Shown: piece by piece, positions 1 to 8,594 of the stretch
How the letters are laid out: every line of letters starts with the position of its first letter
Position numbering within the stretch: position 1 is the stretch's first letter
Assembly: GCA_029856125.1 (NCBI GenBank)
Contig: JAHQWJ010000120.1
Location: forward strand, 1-64,000
From: Promethearchaeia archaeon
Lineage (GTDB): Archaea > Asgardarchaeota > Lokiarchaeia > Sigyniarchaeales > SOKP01
DNA length: 64,000 nt
Reading direction: 5' to 3'
Translations under genes and position numbers: made by a program
Notes under the pieces: model-generated
Databases searched by the model: none
What the model saw: the letters and a program-made list of their open reading frames with translations, nothing else
What the model was told of the DNA's origin: nothing

Positions 1-145
1 TAGTTTCTTTTGAGATCGCAAATAAATCTAATACTGTACTTACCGTACTTCCAATCGGCAATGTGACTATTTTTTTTGGTGGAGCAATATTTCGTAAATT
101 AGCGAAAAATTTGATAGTTGCTGTGATATTCTTTTTATCATTCAT
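1..145 (-). CDS. MoaD/ThiS-like sulfur-carrier protein, 3' end cut by window
   Basis: This is a partial gene entering from the left edge; about 48 N-terminal residues are visible, beginning MNDKKNITATIKFFANLRNI. The pattern of a beta strand with FFANLR, a second strand with VTLPIGSTV and then an amphipathic helix (VLDLFAI) is the opening of the MoaD/ThiS ubiquitin fold. MoaD carries sulfur for molybdopterin or tungstopterin synthesis, which suits the aldehyde ferredoxin oxidoreductase two genes upstream. The ATG overlaps the end of the preceding gene by 8 bases, suggesting translational coupling in one operon. The C-terminus, where a Gly-Gly tail would be, lies outside the window, so whether it is a working carrier cannot be told. 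Confidence 0.7.
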   Translation of the reverse strand, partial: MNDKKNITATIKFFANLRNIAPPKKIVTLPIGSTVSTVLDLFAISKET

Positions 146-425
146 CTTCATTTCGTTCAAAATACCATTTGTATAATAGAGACATATTCCTAGGAAACAG
201 ACCAACTCTATCGCCGTCTTTTACTTTTTTATTGAATCCCGAATATGTGCCATTCACAAATAAGTGATATGTATCCTCTTTTTCAATTGCATATTTATTT
301 AATATATCGGAGATAGTTTCGATTCCATTGCTTTCAATTTGCAAATTTAATGGTAAAGCGTCTGAAATAGTGTAGCCTTCAATTTTTTTCCGTAAATCTC
401 CAAAAATTTTCACTAAGATAGTCAT
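138..425 (-). CDS. ubiquitin-fold MoaD/ThiS-like protein without diglycine tail
   Basis: This is a 95-residue protein with the ThiS/MoaD/Mut7-C-type ubiquitin fold: an N-terminal strand (MTILVKIFGDLRK), a helix (ISDILNKYAI), then LFVNG and the conserved VKDGDRVGLFP near residues 68-78. Sulfur carriers of this fold end in Gly-Gly, but this one continues to a charged tail ending NEDE, so it cannot be thiocarboxylated in the usual way. It lies 9 bases after the aldehyde ferredoxin oxidoreductase gene and overlaps the next MoaD-like gene. A structural or cofactor-delivery role with the tungsten enzyme is inference from this context. Confidence 0.7.
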   Translation of the reverse strand: MTILVKIFGDLRKKIEGYTISDALPLNLQIESNGIETISDILNKYAIEKEDTYHLFVNGTYSGFNKKVKDGDRVGLFPRNMSLLYKWYFERNEDE

Positions 426-434
426 TTTAAAAAA

Positions 435-2171
435 CTATGCGCCCCAAACTTTGTCTAATTCCTCATCTGATACGTTAAATACTTCATTGTGTGGTGGTAA
501 CGGCTCCTTTAAGAAAAACTCTGGTAATCTATCGTCTTTTTCTGTAAAACCCGCTGCCTTGTTAAATGCTCTTTCAGTATCTATAATTTGTTGTCCATAA
601 CCGGCTACATCATTAACAGTAAGACTAGTCCCTAATACACCATTAAGCGTATCAACAACGCCTACTAATCCTTCAGGAATATCTAATACAGCAAAAGCGA
701 TGAAAAGACAATATCCTGATGCATCTATGGCTGCAGTAGCGAGTTGCAAATTGCGCGATAAATCAGACTTATTTGTATCTTTAGGATCTGCTGTTCCACC
801 GACTCCCATGATTTCAGTGGCGATAGCATATCCTGCTGTGTGATCTGCCCCCTGAGGAGTCGTTGCATAAGTTACGCCAATTCCTTTAATTGCTCGTGGA
901 TCGTATGCAGGTAAGCTTTGACCTTTTACTACGGGAACTCTGGTCACACCAAATGCTTGTGCCGTAAAAGCTGTACCGTTGGCTAAAATTCTCCCAGTTG
1001 GAGTTTTTTTCTTAATTTCGTCGAATAACTTTAAAGCACCTTTTTCATCTCCAAATTCGGTTAAACCCCCTTCCATAGCAACTCCAATTAAACCACCCGC
1101 TTCAATCGTGTCTAAACCTAAATCGTTACAAGCTCTATTTAATTCTCCAATGACATCTAAATCGTAAATACTGCAATTTGGACCTAAAGCCCATACGCTT
1201 TCGTACTCTAAAACACCAACGGGATCTTTCCCACCGGGTTTTGTCCACACTTCAGAACATTGGATAACACATCCTGGACTACAGAAATGAGGACGAACGC
1301 CACCTCGCTTCTTTATTTCCTCTGCCTTTACCTCTCCAGATACTTTTTCAGATCTATCGTCTTGACCAGATGAAAAATTACGCTGTGGTAACCCCCCTGC
1401 TTCGTTTATAATGTTGACTAATACTCCCGTGCCAAACGAATTAAGCGCTCCACCAGGTTTTGTTACGTCGTGGCTGGTTAAAGCGTTCGTTAATTTTTTG
1501 ACACCCATATTAAAAGCTTCTTTGTTTAAAATCTCTACTCCTGGCGCTCCAGTATCATCTACTACAATAAATTTTAGCCCTTTTGATGCCATAACAGCAC
1601 CAAGTCCGCCTCGTCCTGCGTATCTACTTGGTAGTCCTTCAGGATCGTTAAAACAGATTCCAGAAGCGGCTCCCATTATTTCAGCTGCAATACCAACACC
1701 ACTAATACTTACTTTATCGCCAAATTCCTTATATAATTCTTTATAAACATCATAGAGTCCTTTATTCGACCACTTATTTGCTTTTATAATTTCAGTGCCA
1801 TCATTTGTAACTTTCAGGAGATAATAATCATCCCCTTTATGCTTACCTTCGACTACAATCGCGGCGATTCTCATTCTTCCTAATTTTTGAGCAAAATTTG
1901 TGCCTGCATTTGCCTCTTTAATCCCCCCTGTTAATGGAGATTTACCTCCAACAGATATTCGCCCAGATGTTGGCGCTTTTGATCCCGTAACCAGTCCCGG
2001 AGCAAATACTAGCTTATTATATGCCCCTAATGGATGGCAAAGTGGATCAACTTCTTTTGCAACAATTGTGGAGGTAAGAGCTCTTCCACCTAAAGCTACA
2101 AAATCTGCTGGAAAATCCTCAAAATTGGCTTCAAGTTTTGTCATATCTACTCTTAAAATTCTTTTTGCCAT
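435..2171 (-). CDS. aldehyde ferredoxin oxidoreductase family (tungstopterin) enzyme
   Basis: A 578-residue protein of the aldehyde:ferredoxin oxidoreductase family, which oxidises aldehydes to acids in the cytoplasm using bis-tungstopterin and a 4Fe-4S cluster with ferredoxin as acceptor. The N-terminal pterin-binding domain shows GGRALTS and APTSGRISVGGKSPLTG (about residues 28-85). The cluster cysteines are in FCSPGCVIQC near residue 297 (spacing C-x3-C-x3-C), with a fourth in SGYC near 487. Canonical Pyrococcus AOR has C-x2-C-x3-C, so this belongs to a divergent branch and the substrate is open. A strong Shine-Dalgarno GAGGTGA precedes the ATG. Two MoaD-like genes follow in the same operon. 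Confidence 0.9.
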   Translation of the reverse strand: MAKRILRVDMTKLEANFEDFPADFVALGGRALTSTIVAKEVDPLCHPLGAYNKLVFAPGLVTGSKAPTSGRISVGGKSPLTGGIKEANAGTNFAQKLGRMRIAAIVVEGKHKGDDYYLLKVTNDGTEIIKANKWSNKGLYDVYKELYKEFGDKVSISGVGIAAEIMGAASGICFNDPEGLPSRYAGRGGLGAVMASKGLKFIVVDDTGAPGVEILNKEAFNMGVKKLTNALTSHDVTKPGGALNSFGTGVLVNIINEAGGLPQRNFSSGQDDRSEKVSGEVKAEEIKKRGGVRPHFCSPGCVIQCSEVWTKPGGKDPVGVLEYESVWALGPNCSIYDLDVIGELNRACNDLGLDTIEAGGLIGVAMEGGLTEFGDEKGALKLFDEIKKKTPTGRILANGTAFTAQAFGVTRVPVVKGQSLPAYDPRAIKGIGVTYATTPQGADHTAGYAIATEIMGVGGTADPKDTNKSDLSRNLQLATAAIDASGYCLFIAFAVLDIPEGLVGVVDTLNGVLGTSLTVNDVAGYGQQIIDTERAFNKAAGFTEKDDRLPEFFLKEPLPPHNEVFNVSDEELDKVWGA

Positions 2172-2217
2172 GATATTTCACCTCTATTTTTAGGCATTTA
2201 ATATATGTGATAGATGG

Positions 2218-2226
2218 TTATATAAA
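2218..2226 (-). promoter_or_regulatory. TATA-box-like element upstream of the AOR operon
   Basis: On the minus strand this reads TTTATATAA, about 50 bases before the AOR start codon. That leaves room for a short leader carrying the GAGGTGA ribosome-binding site. It fits an archaeal TATA box by sequence and distance only. Confidence 0.4.
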
Positions 2227-2313
2227 TCTACGTTATGTAAAGATAAACCAGACGAAAGATAAACTGAACAATACGATCATTTAATTGGTTAAAAAATGAT
2301 AAGATATAAAAAG

Positions 2314-2436
2314 CAGGCTCGAGGGGATTTGTTCAAGAAACGCGAAGTACGTATCTCATTGAACCCCCGACCTTCTGCTTTCTCCATACAAATTATGTAG
2401 GAGGCAGCTGCGATATCCGTGCTTCGCTACGAGCCT
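2314..2436 (-). tRNA. tRNA-Arg(CCU) with two BHB introns (anticodon loop and T-loop)
   Basis: Folding by hand gives a complete tRNA: 7-bp acceptor stem AGGCTCG/CGAGCCT, T8, D-stem GCGA/TCGC with A14, G15, G18-G19 and A21, anticodon CCT at 2401-2399, G15-C48 pair, T-stem GGGGG/CCCCT and discriminator G. A20 and G73 suit arginine. An 18-nt intron at 2397-2380 follows A37 in the canonical 37/38 position; its bulge-helix-bulge has a central helix CTCC/GGAG with bulges TA|C and AA|A. A second 30-nt intron at 2358-2329 interrupts the T-loop at 58/59; its central helix GTTC/GAAC has bulges AA|T and AA|A. Splicing both gives a 7-base T-loop TTCAAAT. The only flaw is a 27-43 G-A mismatch. CCA is not encoded, and T-runs follow the 3' end. 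Confidence 0.88.
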
Positions 2437-2615
2437 TTTTTTTAAATAACGAGTGTTATGATCTAAAAATAACTATAAAATAAAAAAGTAGAGAAAATTG
2501 AGTGATCTTTTTAACCATAAAAGGAAACATAAATCAAAAGGTTTTAATTTTCAAGGTTAATTTAACATATTATAATAGATTATTTTGAAATATTTTTTTC
2601 TTAGAGCTAATTAAT

Positions 2616-2891
2616 ATGGAAAAGAGAAGCTATCAACAAGGCAAACCAAATAGACCCATTGATTATTTAAAGAATTCTATTGACAAGGTTATATTGATAA
2701 AAGTTAAGAGGAACCGCCTCTTCAGAGCAACTTTACGCTCGTTTGATGAACATCTGAATCTTTACATTGAAGATGCATCACAACTTTTCGAATATATGGA
2801 TGAAGATGGAAATGTTAAAGAAGAACACGAATCACTTGGCAATATTGTGTTACGTGGGGACAATGTTATCTTTTTGAATTTAGCAAATTAG
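2616..2891 (+). CDS. Sm-like (LSm) RNA-binding protein
   Basis: A 91-residue archaeal Sm-like protein. The Sm1 motif is visible as VILIKVKRNRLFRATLRSFD followed by EHLNLYIEDA (about residues 26-55), and Sm2 as LGNIVLRGDNVIFLN (about 73-88), including the RG-DN core that contacts uridine-rich RNA. Family members form six- or seven-membered rings that bind U-rich RNA and work in RNA metabolism. The roughly 20-residue N-terminal extension is Gln/Lys-rich. A TATA-like stretch lies about 45 bases upstream of the ATG. It is monocistronic and starts a run of plus-strand genes after the tRNA. Confidence 0.92.
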   Translation: MEKRSYQQGKPNRPIDYLKNSIDKVILIKVKRNRLFRATLRSFDEHLNLYIEDASQLFEYMDEDGNVKEEHESLGNIVLRGDNVIFLNLAN

Positions 2892-3071
2892 GGTAAAAAG
2901 ATTCTAGTCCTTGTTCCATTGGGTTTTTGAATCGTAATTAAAAATCATATAGGATCTTTACTTTCATTTAGATTAAGTAAAAAACATATTAAAGTTAAAG
3001 TCTTTTTCAATAAGTGAGAAACCTAATATTAAATTTGATTGATTTAGTTATTTAAAAAGAGATTTTAATAA

Positions 3072-5153
3072 GTGATTGAACCAGAATATCTCAAGCGACG
3101 AAATTCATTGGTAGTCAGCCCCAATTTAGGTCACCCCCTATATATTGGTATAGATAGCAGATTAAAGCAGAGAAAATTTGAAATTAAACTTTTATTTGCA
3201 AGTAATATTCCGAATTTAACTAATTTTGAGGGTTTTTTAAGAAAGAACCTAAAGCTCGTTCCAATTCTCGAATACAAGTGGAAGTTAACGAAATTACTTG
3301 AAAAAACAAAAAAAAAGGGGATATGGGACAAATTAAAAAGGTTTTTTGCCAGACGTAAAAAAAGCAGACAGAAGACGCAAGAAATCAAGGAAATCACCGA
3401 CTCAAAAGGAGATACATTTGATATTGTCCAAAGGGAAAAGTTAGAAAAGTTAAAACCACGGGCTTTTCGGGGGGATATAATAGACTGTACAGTTTTAGAC
3501 GTTCAAAATGAATATGAGCGTGAGATCGATAATCCAGGATATGACGATTATCTTAGTCCTCAAAATTATTTAGTCAAACATGAAATTTTTGGGGGTTTAA
3601 ATAAATTCTACTCAGCAACAATCAATTTTAGCCTGACAGATGAGGTAATCGAGTTTTTAAAGAGTTTTAACTTCGTAATGTTTGATATTCTCCAGCAAAA
3701 CCCGAATAAAGGTGATAGGATTAACTATCACTCGATTGTAATTTCAAAAAATGACTGGACCAATTTCAAATTTTTACACGCTACAGATTTACATTTAGCC
3801 GAAAGAAACGATAGACTCTATGAGATTGTTAAAAAATGGCAAAAATCAGTTAGAAAATCAGAAGTTGGCGAAATTGTAGCTCAAAGTGTTAAAGCAGTCT
3901 CTTATTTTCAGAGATTGTTAATGAAGAAACCAGAGGAAAAAGTTGAAACAACTAAACCATTGCACAAACGGTATATTAATCCTAATAATAATTTTAGAAA
4001 CTTTATCAAACACGTCAATAAGAGCGTGAATCAGAACGATTTAGATTTTGTAGTACTAACAGGAGATATCATCGATTTTTCTATTCTTTCAAAAATAAAA
4101 AAAGAGAAGAGGAGGACCTTAGACTTTGATTACGAATTTAGTAATTGGCGGATTTTTAAAGAAATTTTGTTAAACCACCCTCAAAAGATGAGACGAGGGA
4201 TGGTTACTGGAAACGAAATACTCTGTCCCATTTTTACAATCCCAGGAAACCATGATTTTCGTCCGTATCATTACGATCTTCGTTGGGGTAATTTGTACAA
4301 AAAAATAGGATTAAATGGTAACGAAGCGATTGCTTTGAACGACGAGTTGATGGCAAATCCCATTAGCTCTATTACGAAAAATTTCAGGGCTTTAAAAGCC
4401 TATTTAATAGAAATCAATTCGTCATTAGATTTTTCTCTCAAACTTGGAGAGAATATTTTCATTTTTCTAAACTCTGGTTCCGATTCTTTTAAAAACATTA
4501 TAGATTTTGTTAGTGGACACCCCTCGGTAACTGGAGTTTCCAACAAACAAATAAGGTATTTAGAGGACTTGATAAATAAAACCATTAAACCGGGATACAA
4601 TACATTTCTCATGGTTCATGGCCCTCCAATTAATCCTAAAAAAACCATGAGTAAACGATTTTCTCTTTCAAAAACAAAAGATAAAATGCCTTCTCTCGAA
4701 GAATTTAAAGAATCTGTTATGGAAAAATTGGGGAGGCTTCCTTCCGCAATTCGAATCAACGATAAATTTGACTTAAAATTTGGAACAATCTCTTCTAATT
4801 GGGCAAAAATCATAAAATTTTGCCTCGATTATTCTGTCCTTACTCTTTCAGGGCATACTCATCAATTAAAAGAGTTTAGGTTGAGTAATCCTCAACAGAA
4901 ATCTATAAATCCTAATACAACAATTCCAGTTAAACTAGAAAAATTAGAAAATCCCGCAGCTGTATACTACGATTACTATTCTGAAAGGCTTAAAAATCAA
5001 AACGAAGTTGAAATCAACGCCCCTTTTGTTGTCCAAACTCCCGCTTTAGGATTAGGGAGTTATCACAAACCTGTTTTAGCCGGGGCTTATCGAGAGATCA
5101 TAATCGAAAAAGGAAAATTATCTTCTTTTCATGTCAAGTATGTAAAACGATAA
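3072..5153 (+). CDS. calcineurin-like metallophosphoesterase, large
   Basis: A 693-residue protein starting with GTG. The C-terminal two thirds carry the full metallophosphoesterase motif set: HATDLHLAE near residue 235, LTGDIIDF near 327, PGNHDF near 392, VHGPP near 515 and SGHTHQ near 594. These supply the Asp, His and Asn ligands of a two-metal site that hydrolyses phosphoesters. The first 230 residues match no family I recognise; they include a very basic stretch (about 80-115) that may bind nucleic acid or membrane. There is an insert rich in Lys between the first and second motif. The substrate is unknown. It stands alone, convergent with the dihydrolipoyl dehydrogenase gene 20 bases away. 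Confidence 0.85.
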   Translation: MIEPEYLKRRNSLVVSPNLGHPLYIGIDSRLKQRKFEIKLLFASNIPNLTNFEGFLRKNLKLVPILEYKWKLTKLLEKTKKKGIWDKLKRFFARRKKSRQKTQEIKEITDSKGDTFDIVQREKLEKLKPRAFRGDIIDCTVLDVQNEYEREIDNPGYDDYLSPQNYLVKHEIFGGLNKFYSATINFSLTDEVIEFLKSFNFVMFDILQQNPNKGDRINYHSIVISKNDWTNFKFLHATDLHLAERNDRLYEIVKKWQKSVRKSEVGEIVAQSVKAVSYFQRLLMKKPEEKVETTKPLHKRYINPNNNFRNFIKHVNKSVNQNDLDFVVLTGDIIDFSILSKIKKEKRRTLDFDYEFSNWRIFKEILLNHPQKMRRGMVTGNEILCPIFTIPGNHDFRPYHYDLRWGNLYKKIGLNGNEAIALNDELMANPISSITKNFRALKAYLIEINSSLDFSLKLGENIFIFLNSGSDSFKNIIDFVSGHPSVTGVSNKQIRYLEDLINKTIKPGYNTFLMVHGPPINPKKTMSKRFSLSKTKDKMPSLEEFKESVMEKLGRLPSAIRINDKFDLKFGTISSNWAKIIKFCLDYSVLTLSGHTHQLKEFRLSNPQQKSINPNTTIPVKLEKLENPAAVYYDYYSERLKNQNEVEINAPFVVQTPALGLGSYHKPVLAGAYREIIIEKGKLSSFHVKYVKR

Positions 5154-5173
5154 CCGGTTATAGTTTGAATAAA

Positions 5174-6664
5174 TTAATCGTTTAAACGTATAGGTCTTCC
5201 TTTTTTATGAATAGCCATGCCATATACATCTTCCATTCCTTCTAAAACCATCTCTGAAATTGTTGGATGGCTATGTATTGTAGTAGCAACATCGTGAACG
5301 GTTAATCCATGCTGCATGGCTAAAGAAATCTCAGATATTAATTCGGGTGCTTCAGCACCAATACAAGATGCACCTAGTATTTTGTTAGTTTTTTTATCGG
5401 CGATAATTAGTAAGAATCCATCTTCTTCTCCCATGCACTTCGCCTTCCCTAACGACTCATATGGGAATCTTCCCATAAGTAAATCATATCCCGAATTTTT
5501 TGCATTTTTTCTCCTTAGTCCTACTGATCCTATGTTTGGGCTTGTGAAAATAGTCGCGGGAATTATTCGGTAATTAGTAATTTTTTCTTTAACTTGGAAT
5601 TCATCTAGGCTTGCTAACGCATTTGCCACAGCAACATCACCTTCATACCTAGCAACATGAGCAAGCATTAATCCGCCTGTAACATCACCGATGGCAAATA
5701 TTCCTTTTACAGATGTTTCTAATGACTCAGAATCTACTTGAATTGCTCCGCGCGGAGCTTCTATTTTTAAATCCTCTAATCCTAAATTTCTTGATTCTTT
5801 TGCTCGGCCAATTGTAACCAAGCAGTAATCCGCTTCAACATAAGATTTTTTAGCCTTTTCTATCTGGTCTTTTGGAACATCAGCTGAAATTGTTGTTGCT
5901 TTCACGCCTGATCCTGTGTTTAGGATTGATAAAACATTTTGTGAAACAAGGATTTCGATACCAAGATTAGTAAACTTCTTTTGTATCTCTTTCACTACCA
6001 TAGGTTCTTCGGTTGCGATTGGAGAGGGAAGGTATTCAAGCATTGTAACTTTACTTCCAAAACTAGCAAATATATTAGCAAACTCAGCCCCAGCTACTCC
6101 GGCTCCAATAATAAGCAATTTATTCGGTAAAGTTTTAAAGTTAGGGTGTAAGACATCGTCAGTAGTTAATATTCTATCGTGGTCAATATTGAAAGCAGGA
6201 ATTAACACTGGAGTTGATCCTGTAGCAATTATTACCCTTTTAGCTTTAATTCTTTTATTATCGTTCCCTTCAATCGAAATTTCAAATCCTTCGTTTGCGT
6301 TTCCATTTAAAATCTTACCATGTCCTATATATACATCGTTTTTCCATGCACTTTCTAATGTCGCAATTCCATCAGTTAATTCTTTAACAACTTTATTTTT
6401 ACGAACAACAGCTTTACTGAAATCTAACTTAAAATCACCGAGAATTCCGTGATCCTCTCCCTTTTCCCTAAGTTTTTGGATAAACTCTGCCGATGCGTAG
6501 AGCGCTTTTGTTGGAATGCAACCTAAATTTAAACACGTACCTCCTAATTTATTTTTTTCAATCAAGGCAACTTTAGCACCAAATTGAGCAGCTCTAATAG
6601 CGGAATGGTATCCTCCTGGTCCTGAGCCAATTACTACAATATCATACAATTCTGAGCCTGGCAT
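5174..6664 (-). CDS. lpdA: dihydrolipoyl dehydrogenase
   Basis: A 496-residue FAD-dependent disulfide reductase. The FAD-binding GSGPGG is at 13-18, the redox-active pair in GGTCLNLGC at Cys44 and Cys49, a second Rossmann motif GAGVAGAEFA for NAD near 190, the FAD motif AIGDVTGG near 325 and the C-terminal HSHPTISE near 463 with the catalytic His-Glu dyad. It re-oxidises the dihydrolipoyl arm of the glycine cleavage system or a 2-oxoacid complex, passing electrons to NAD. No lipoyl-dependent partner gene is nearby, so which complex it serves is unknown. It is divergent from the glycerate kinase gene. Confidence 0.93.
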   Translation of the reverse strand: MPGSELYDIVVIGSGPGGYHSAIRAAQFGAKVALIEKNKLGGTCLNLGCIPTKALYASAEFIQKLREKGEDHGILGDFKLDFSKAVVRKNKVVKELTDGIATLESAWKNDVYIGHGKILNGNANEGFEISIEGNDNKRIKAKRVIIATGSTPVLIPAFNIDHDRILTTDDVLHPNFKTLPNKLLIIGAGVAGAEFANIFASFGSKVTMLEYLPSPIATEEPMVVKEIQKKFTNLGIEILVSQNVLSILNTGSGVKATTISADVPKDQIEKAKKSYVEADYCLVTIGRAKESRNLGLEDLKIEAPRGAIQVDSESLETSVKGIFAIGDVTGGLMLAHVARYEGDVAVANALASLDEFQVKEKITNYRIIPATIFTSPNIGSVGLRRKNAKNSGYDLLMGRFPYESLGKAKCMGEEDGFLLIIADKKTNKILGASCIGAEAPELISEISLAMQHGLTVHDVATTIHSHPTISEMVLEGMEDVYGMAIHKKGRPIRLND

Positions 6665-6707
6665 TTTCTTTCGATATCTTCAATTGTAATATAAAATACT
6701 TATCTTA

Positions 6708-6759
6708 TTGAGATAGATTATACATACAATATTAATTTTAATTTAATTAAATATCTCAA
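6708..6759. repeat. 8-bp inverted repeat in a divergent promoter region
   Basis: TTGAGATA at 6708-6715 is mirrored by TATCTCAA at 6752-6759, 36 bases apart, in the AT-rich gap between the divergent dihydrolipoyl dehydrogenase and glycerate kinase genes. It could be a pair of half-sites for a regulator, but in such AT-rich DNA an 8-bp match may be chance. Confidence 0.25.
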
Positions 6760-6793
6760 AAAGTATAATTAATTTTTTTCTTGAATATTGTTG

Positions 6794-8227
6794 ATGGAAA
6801 TGTATATACAAAATTATTCGCAATTAATTTCAGAGAGCCTAAATAGAAATTCCTTAGAGTTAAGAAAAATAGGGCTGAAGTCATTAGAAATTGCAATCAG
6901 TTCAGTAGAGCCCAGAAAATTAATTAGAAATGCTATGACAATATCCGATGAAATTCTCATGATCGAGCAGGATAAATACGATCTTAAGAAATTTGAGAGA
7001 ATTTTAATTATAGGTGGTGGAAAGGCAACCGCTCAAATGGCTATTGCATTGGATGAATTACTAAAAACATCCTCCAAAATTGAATACGAGGGATTTTTAA
7101 ACATCCCTGAGGATCAAGAATTAAAATTACTTACCCCCACAAAGAACATAATAATGAATTTAGCATCTCATCCTATACCAAATGAAGCTGGCTTAAACGG
7201 TGTTAATAAGATGTTAGAACTCGTTGAAAAAACTAGTAAAAGGGACTTAATAATTTGTTTATTTTCTGGAGGTGGTTCTGCCTTACTACCAATGCCAAAA
7301 AGAAAAATAAATCTCACAGATATTCAAAAAATCAACTCGTTGCTATTAGCTTCGGGTGCGTCAATTCACGAAATTAACACGATCCGAAAACATATTTCTG
7401 ATTTTAAAGGAGGTAACCTCGCAAAAAGAATTTATGAGACTAGTAAGGCAACCACACTGACAATTATCATTTCTGATGTTGTAGGGAATAAATTAGATTC
7501 AATTGCGTCAGGTCCTACTATTCCTGACTTAACATCCTTCAACGACGCGTATAATGTGTTATTGAAATATAAGTTACTTGATAGGATTCCTATGTCTGTT
7601 AAAGAAGTTATTATTGAAGGAGTAAAAAATCCACGCTTAGAAAATCCATCAGAAAATGATCCTGTTTTCGAAAATGTCCATACATACCTAATAGGAAGCG
7701 TGGAATTAAGCGTGGAAGAGGTGTCTAATTATCTAAGGAAACACGACTTTGAAATCGATTATTTTTCAAACAAGATTTCGGGAGAAGCAGCAGACTTTGG
7801 AAAAGGTCTTTTCTATTTGATAACAGAAAAACTTAAGGAATACCCGAAAGAGCCTGAAAAATCAAGAATAGCGATGATCGGAACTGGAGAACTTACTGTA
7901 ACATTGCGAGGGAAAGGAATTGGTGGGAGGAACCAAGAAATGCTTTTAAATTTGCTCAATACTATTAAAAGCGAAAAAATTGATTATAAGTTCTTGGTAT
8001 TAGGAGGTAATCTCGATGGGATAGAAGGAAATAGTAAGGCTATGGGTGCAATCGTTGATAATAGTATATTAATGGAAACGACTCAGAATAATGTTAGCAT
8101 CGATAGTTATTTAAATAGCAATAACTCTAATGCTTTCTTTAACCTATTAAATGGAGAGATTATCACAGGTCCAACCGGTATAAATGTAAACGACTTTATA
8201 TTGATTTTAGTCGACTTTAATGTTTAA
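6794..8227 (+). CDS. glycerate 2-kinase, GckA/MOFRL family
   Basis: About 477 residues matching the GckA/TtuD glycerate 2-kinase family, which phosphorylates D-glycerate with ATP to 2-phosphoglycerate. Visible motifs are IIGGGKATAQMA near 75, SHPIPNEAG near 135, LFSGGGSALL near 157, ASGASIHEIN-IRKH-S-KGG near 185-215 and the C-terminal MOFRL region with GELTVTLRGKGIGGRNQEM near 360-385. ATG at 6794 is preferred; two in-frame TTG codons at 6788 and 6791 are alternatives, and another ATG follows at 6800. It links serine or glyoxylate-derived glycerate to glycolysis. It stands alone on the plus strand. Confidence 0.88.
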   Translation: MEMYIQNYSQLISESLNRNSLELRKIGLKSLEIAISSVEPRKLIRNAMTISDEILMIEQDKYDLKKFERILIIGGGKATAQMAIALDELLKTSSKIEYEGFLNIPEDQELKLLTPTKNIIMNLASHPIPNEAGLNGVNKMLELVEKTSKRDLIICLFSGGGSALLPMPKRKINLTDIQKINSLLLASGASIHEINTIRKHISDFKGGNLAKRIYETSKATTLTIIISDVVGNKLDSIASGPTIPDLTSFNDAYNVLLKYKLLDRIPMSVKEVIIEGVKNPRLENPSENDPVFENVHTYLIGSVELSVEEVSNYLRKHDFEIDYFSNKISGEAADFGKGLFYLITEKLKEYPKEPEKSRIAMIGTGELTVTLRGKGIGGRNQEMLLNLLNTIKSEKIDYKFLVLGGNLDGIEGNSKAMGAIVDNSILMETTQNNVSIDSYLNSNNSNAFFNLLNGEIITGPTGINVNDFILILVDFNV

Positions 8228-8280
8228 TGTGTATTGTAGAACAATAATAGTTTTATATTATAATAAATACGAAGATAGTG

Positions 8281-8445
8281 ATGAATATAGACTCCAACTT
8301 TATAATAATATGTCCCGCGTGCGGCTATTCTTTCCAAAAACCTGATGTAACCGCAAAGAAAAAAACATTAACTTGCCCTATGTGTAGATATATTTTTAAA
8401 AATCCTAACGAAATGCCTTCTAAGTTTGACGATTTCACTATCTAA
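8281..8445 (+). CDS. 54-residue zinc-ribbon protein
   Basis: A short reading frame beginning MNIDSNFIIICPACGYSFQK and ending DDFTI. Two knuckles, CPAC (residues 11-14) and CPMC (32-35), spaced 17 residues apart, form a classical zinc ribbon. It starts with ATG (or a GTG one codon upstream) and fits exactly between the glycerate kinase and the next gene. Proteins of this kind often bind nucleic acids or other proteins, but no function can be assigned. The paired CxxC motifs make a real gene likely despite the size. Confidence 0.7.
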   Translation: MNIDSNFIIICPACGYSFQKPDVTAKKKTLTCPMCRYIFKNPNEMPSKFDDFTI

Positions 8446-8594
8446 CACTATCATAAAAAAAAAGTTGGACCAAGCAATATTTTTTTAGATCTAAGGTTTA
8501 GTTGATAAATCTTTTTTAACTATCATGATTACATAATTATTAATCCATAGATAGTTATGGACATTTACGAAAATGTAAAAAATGGTAAACTAAC

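Noticed and set aside
435..2171. Long antisense frames over AOR and other genes (for example within 1411-2193, 5916-6452, 60862-61257)
   Set aside because: They mirror codon structure of strongly supported genes on the opposite strand and show no independent motif or start signal.
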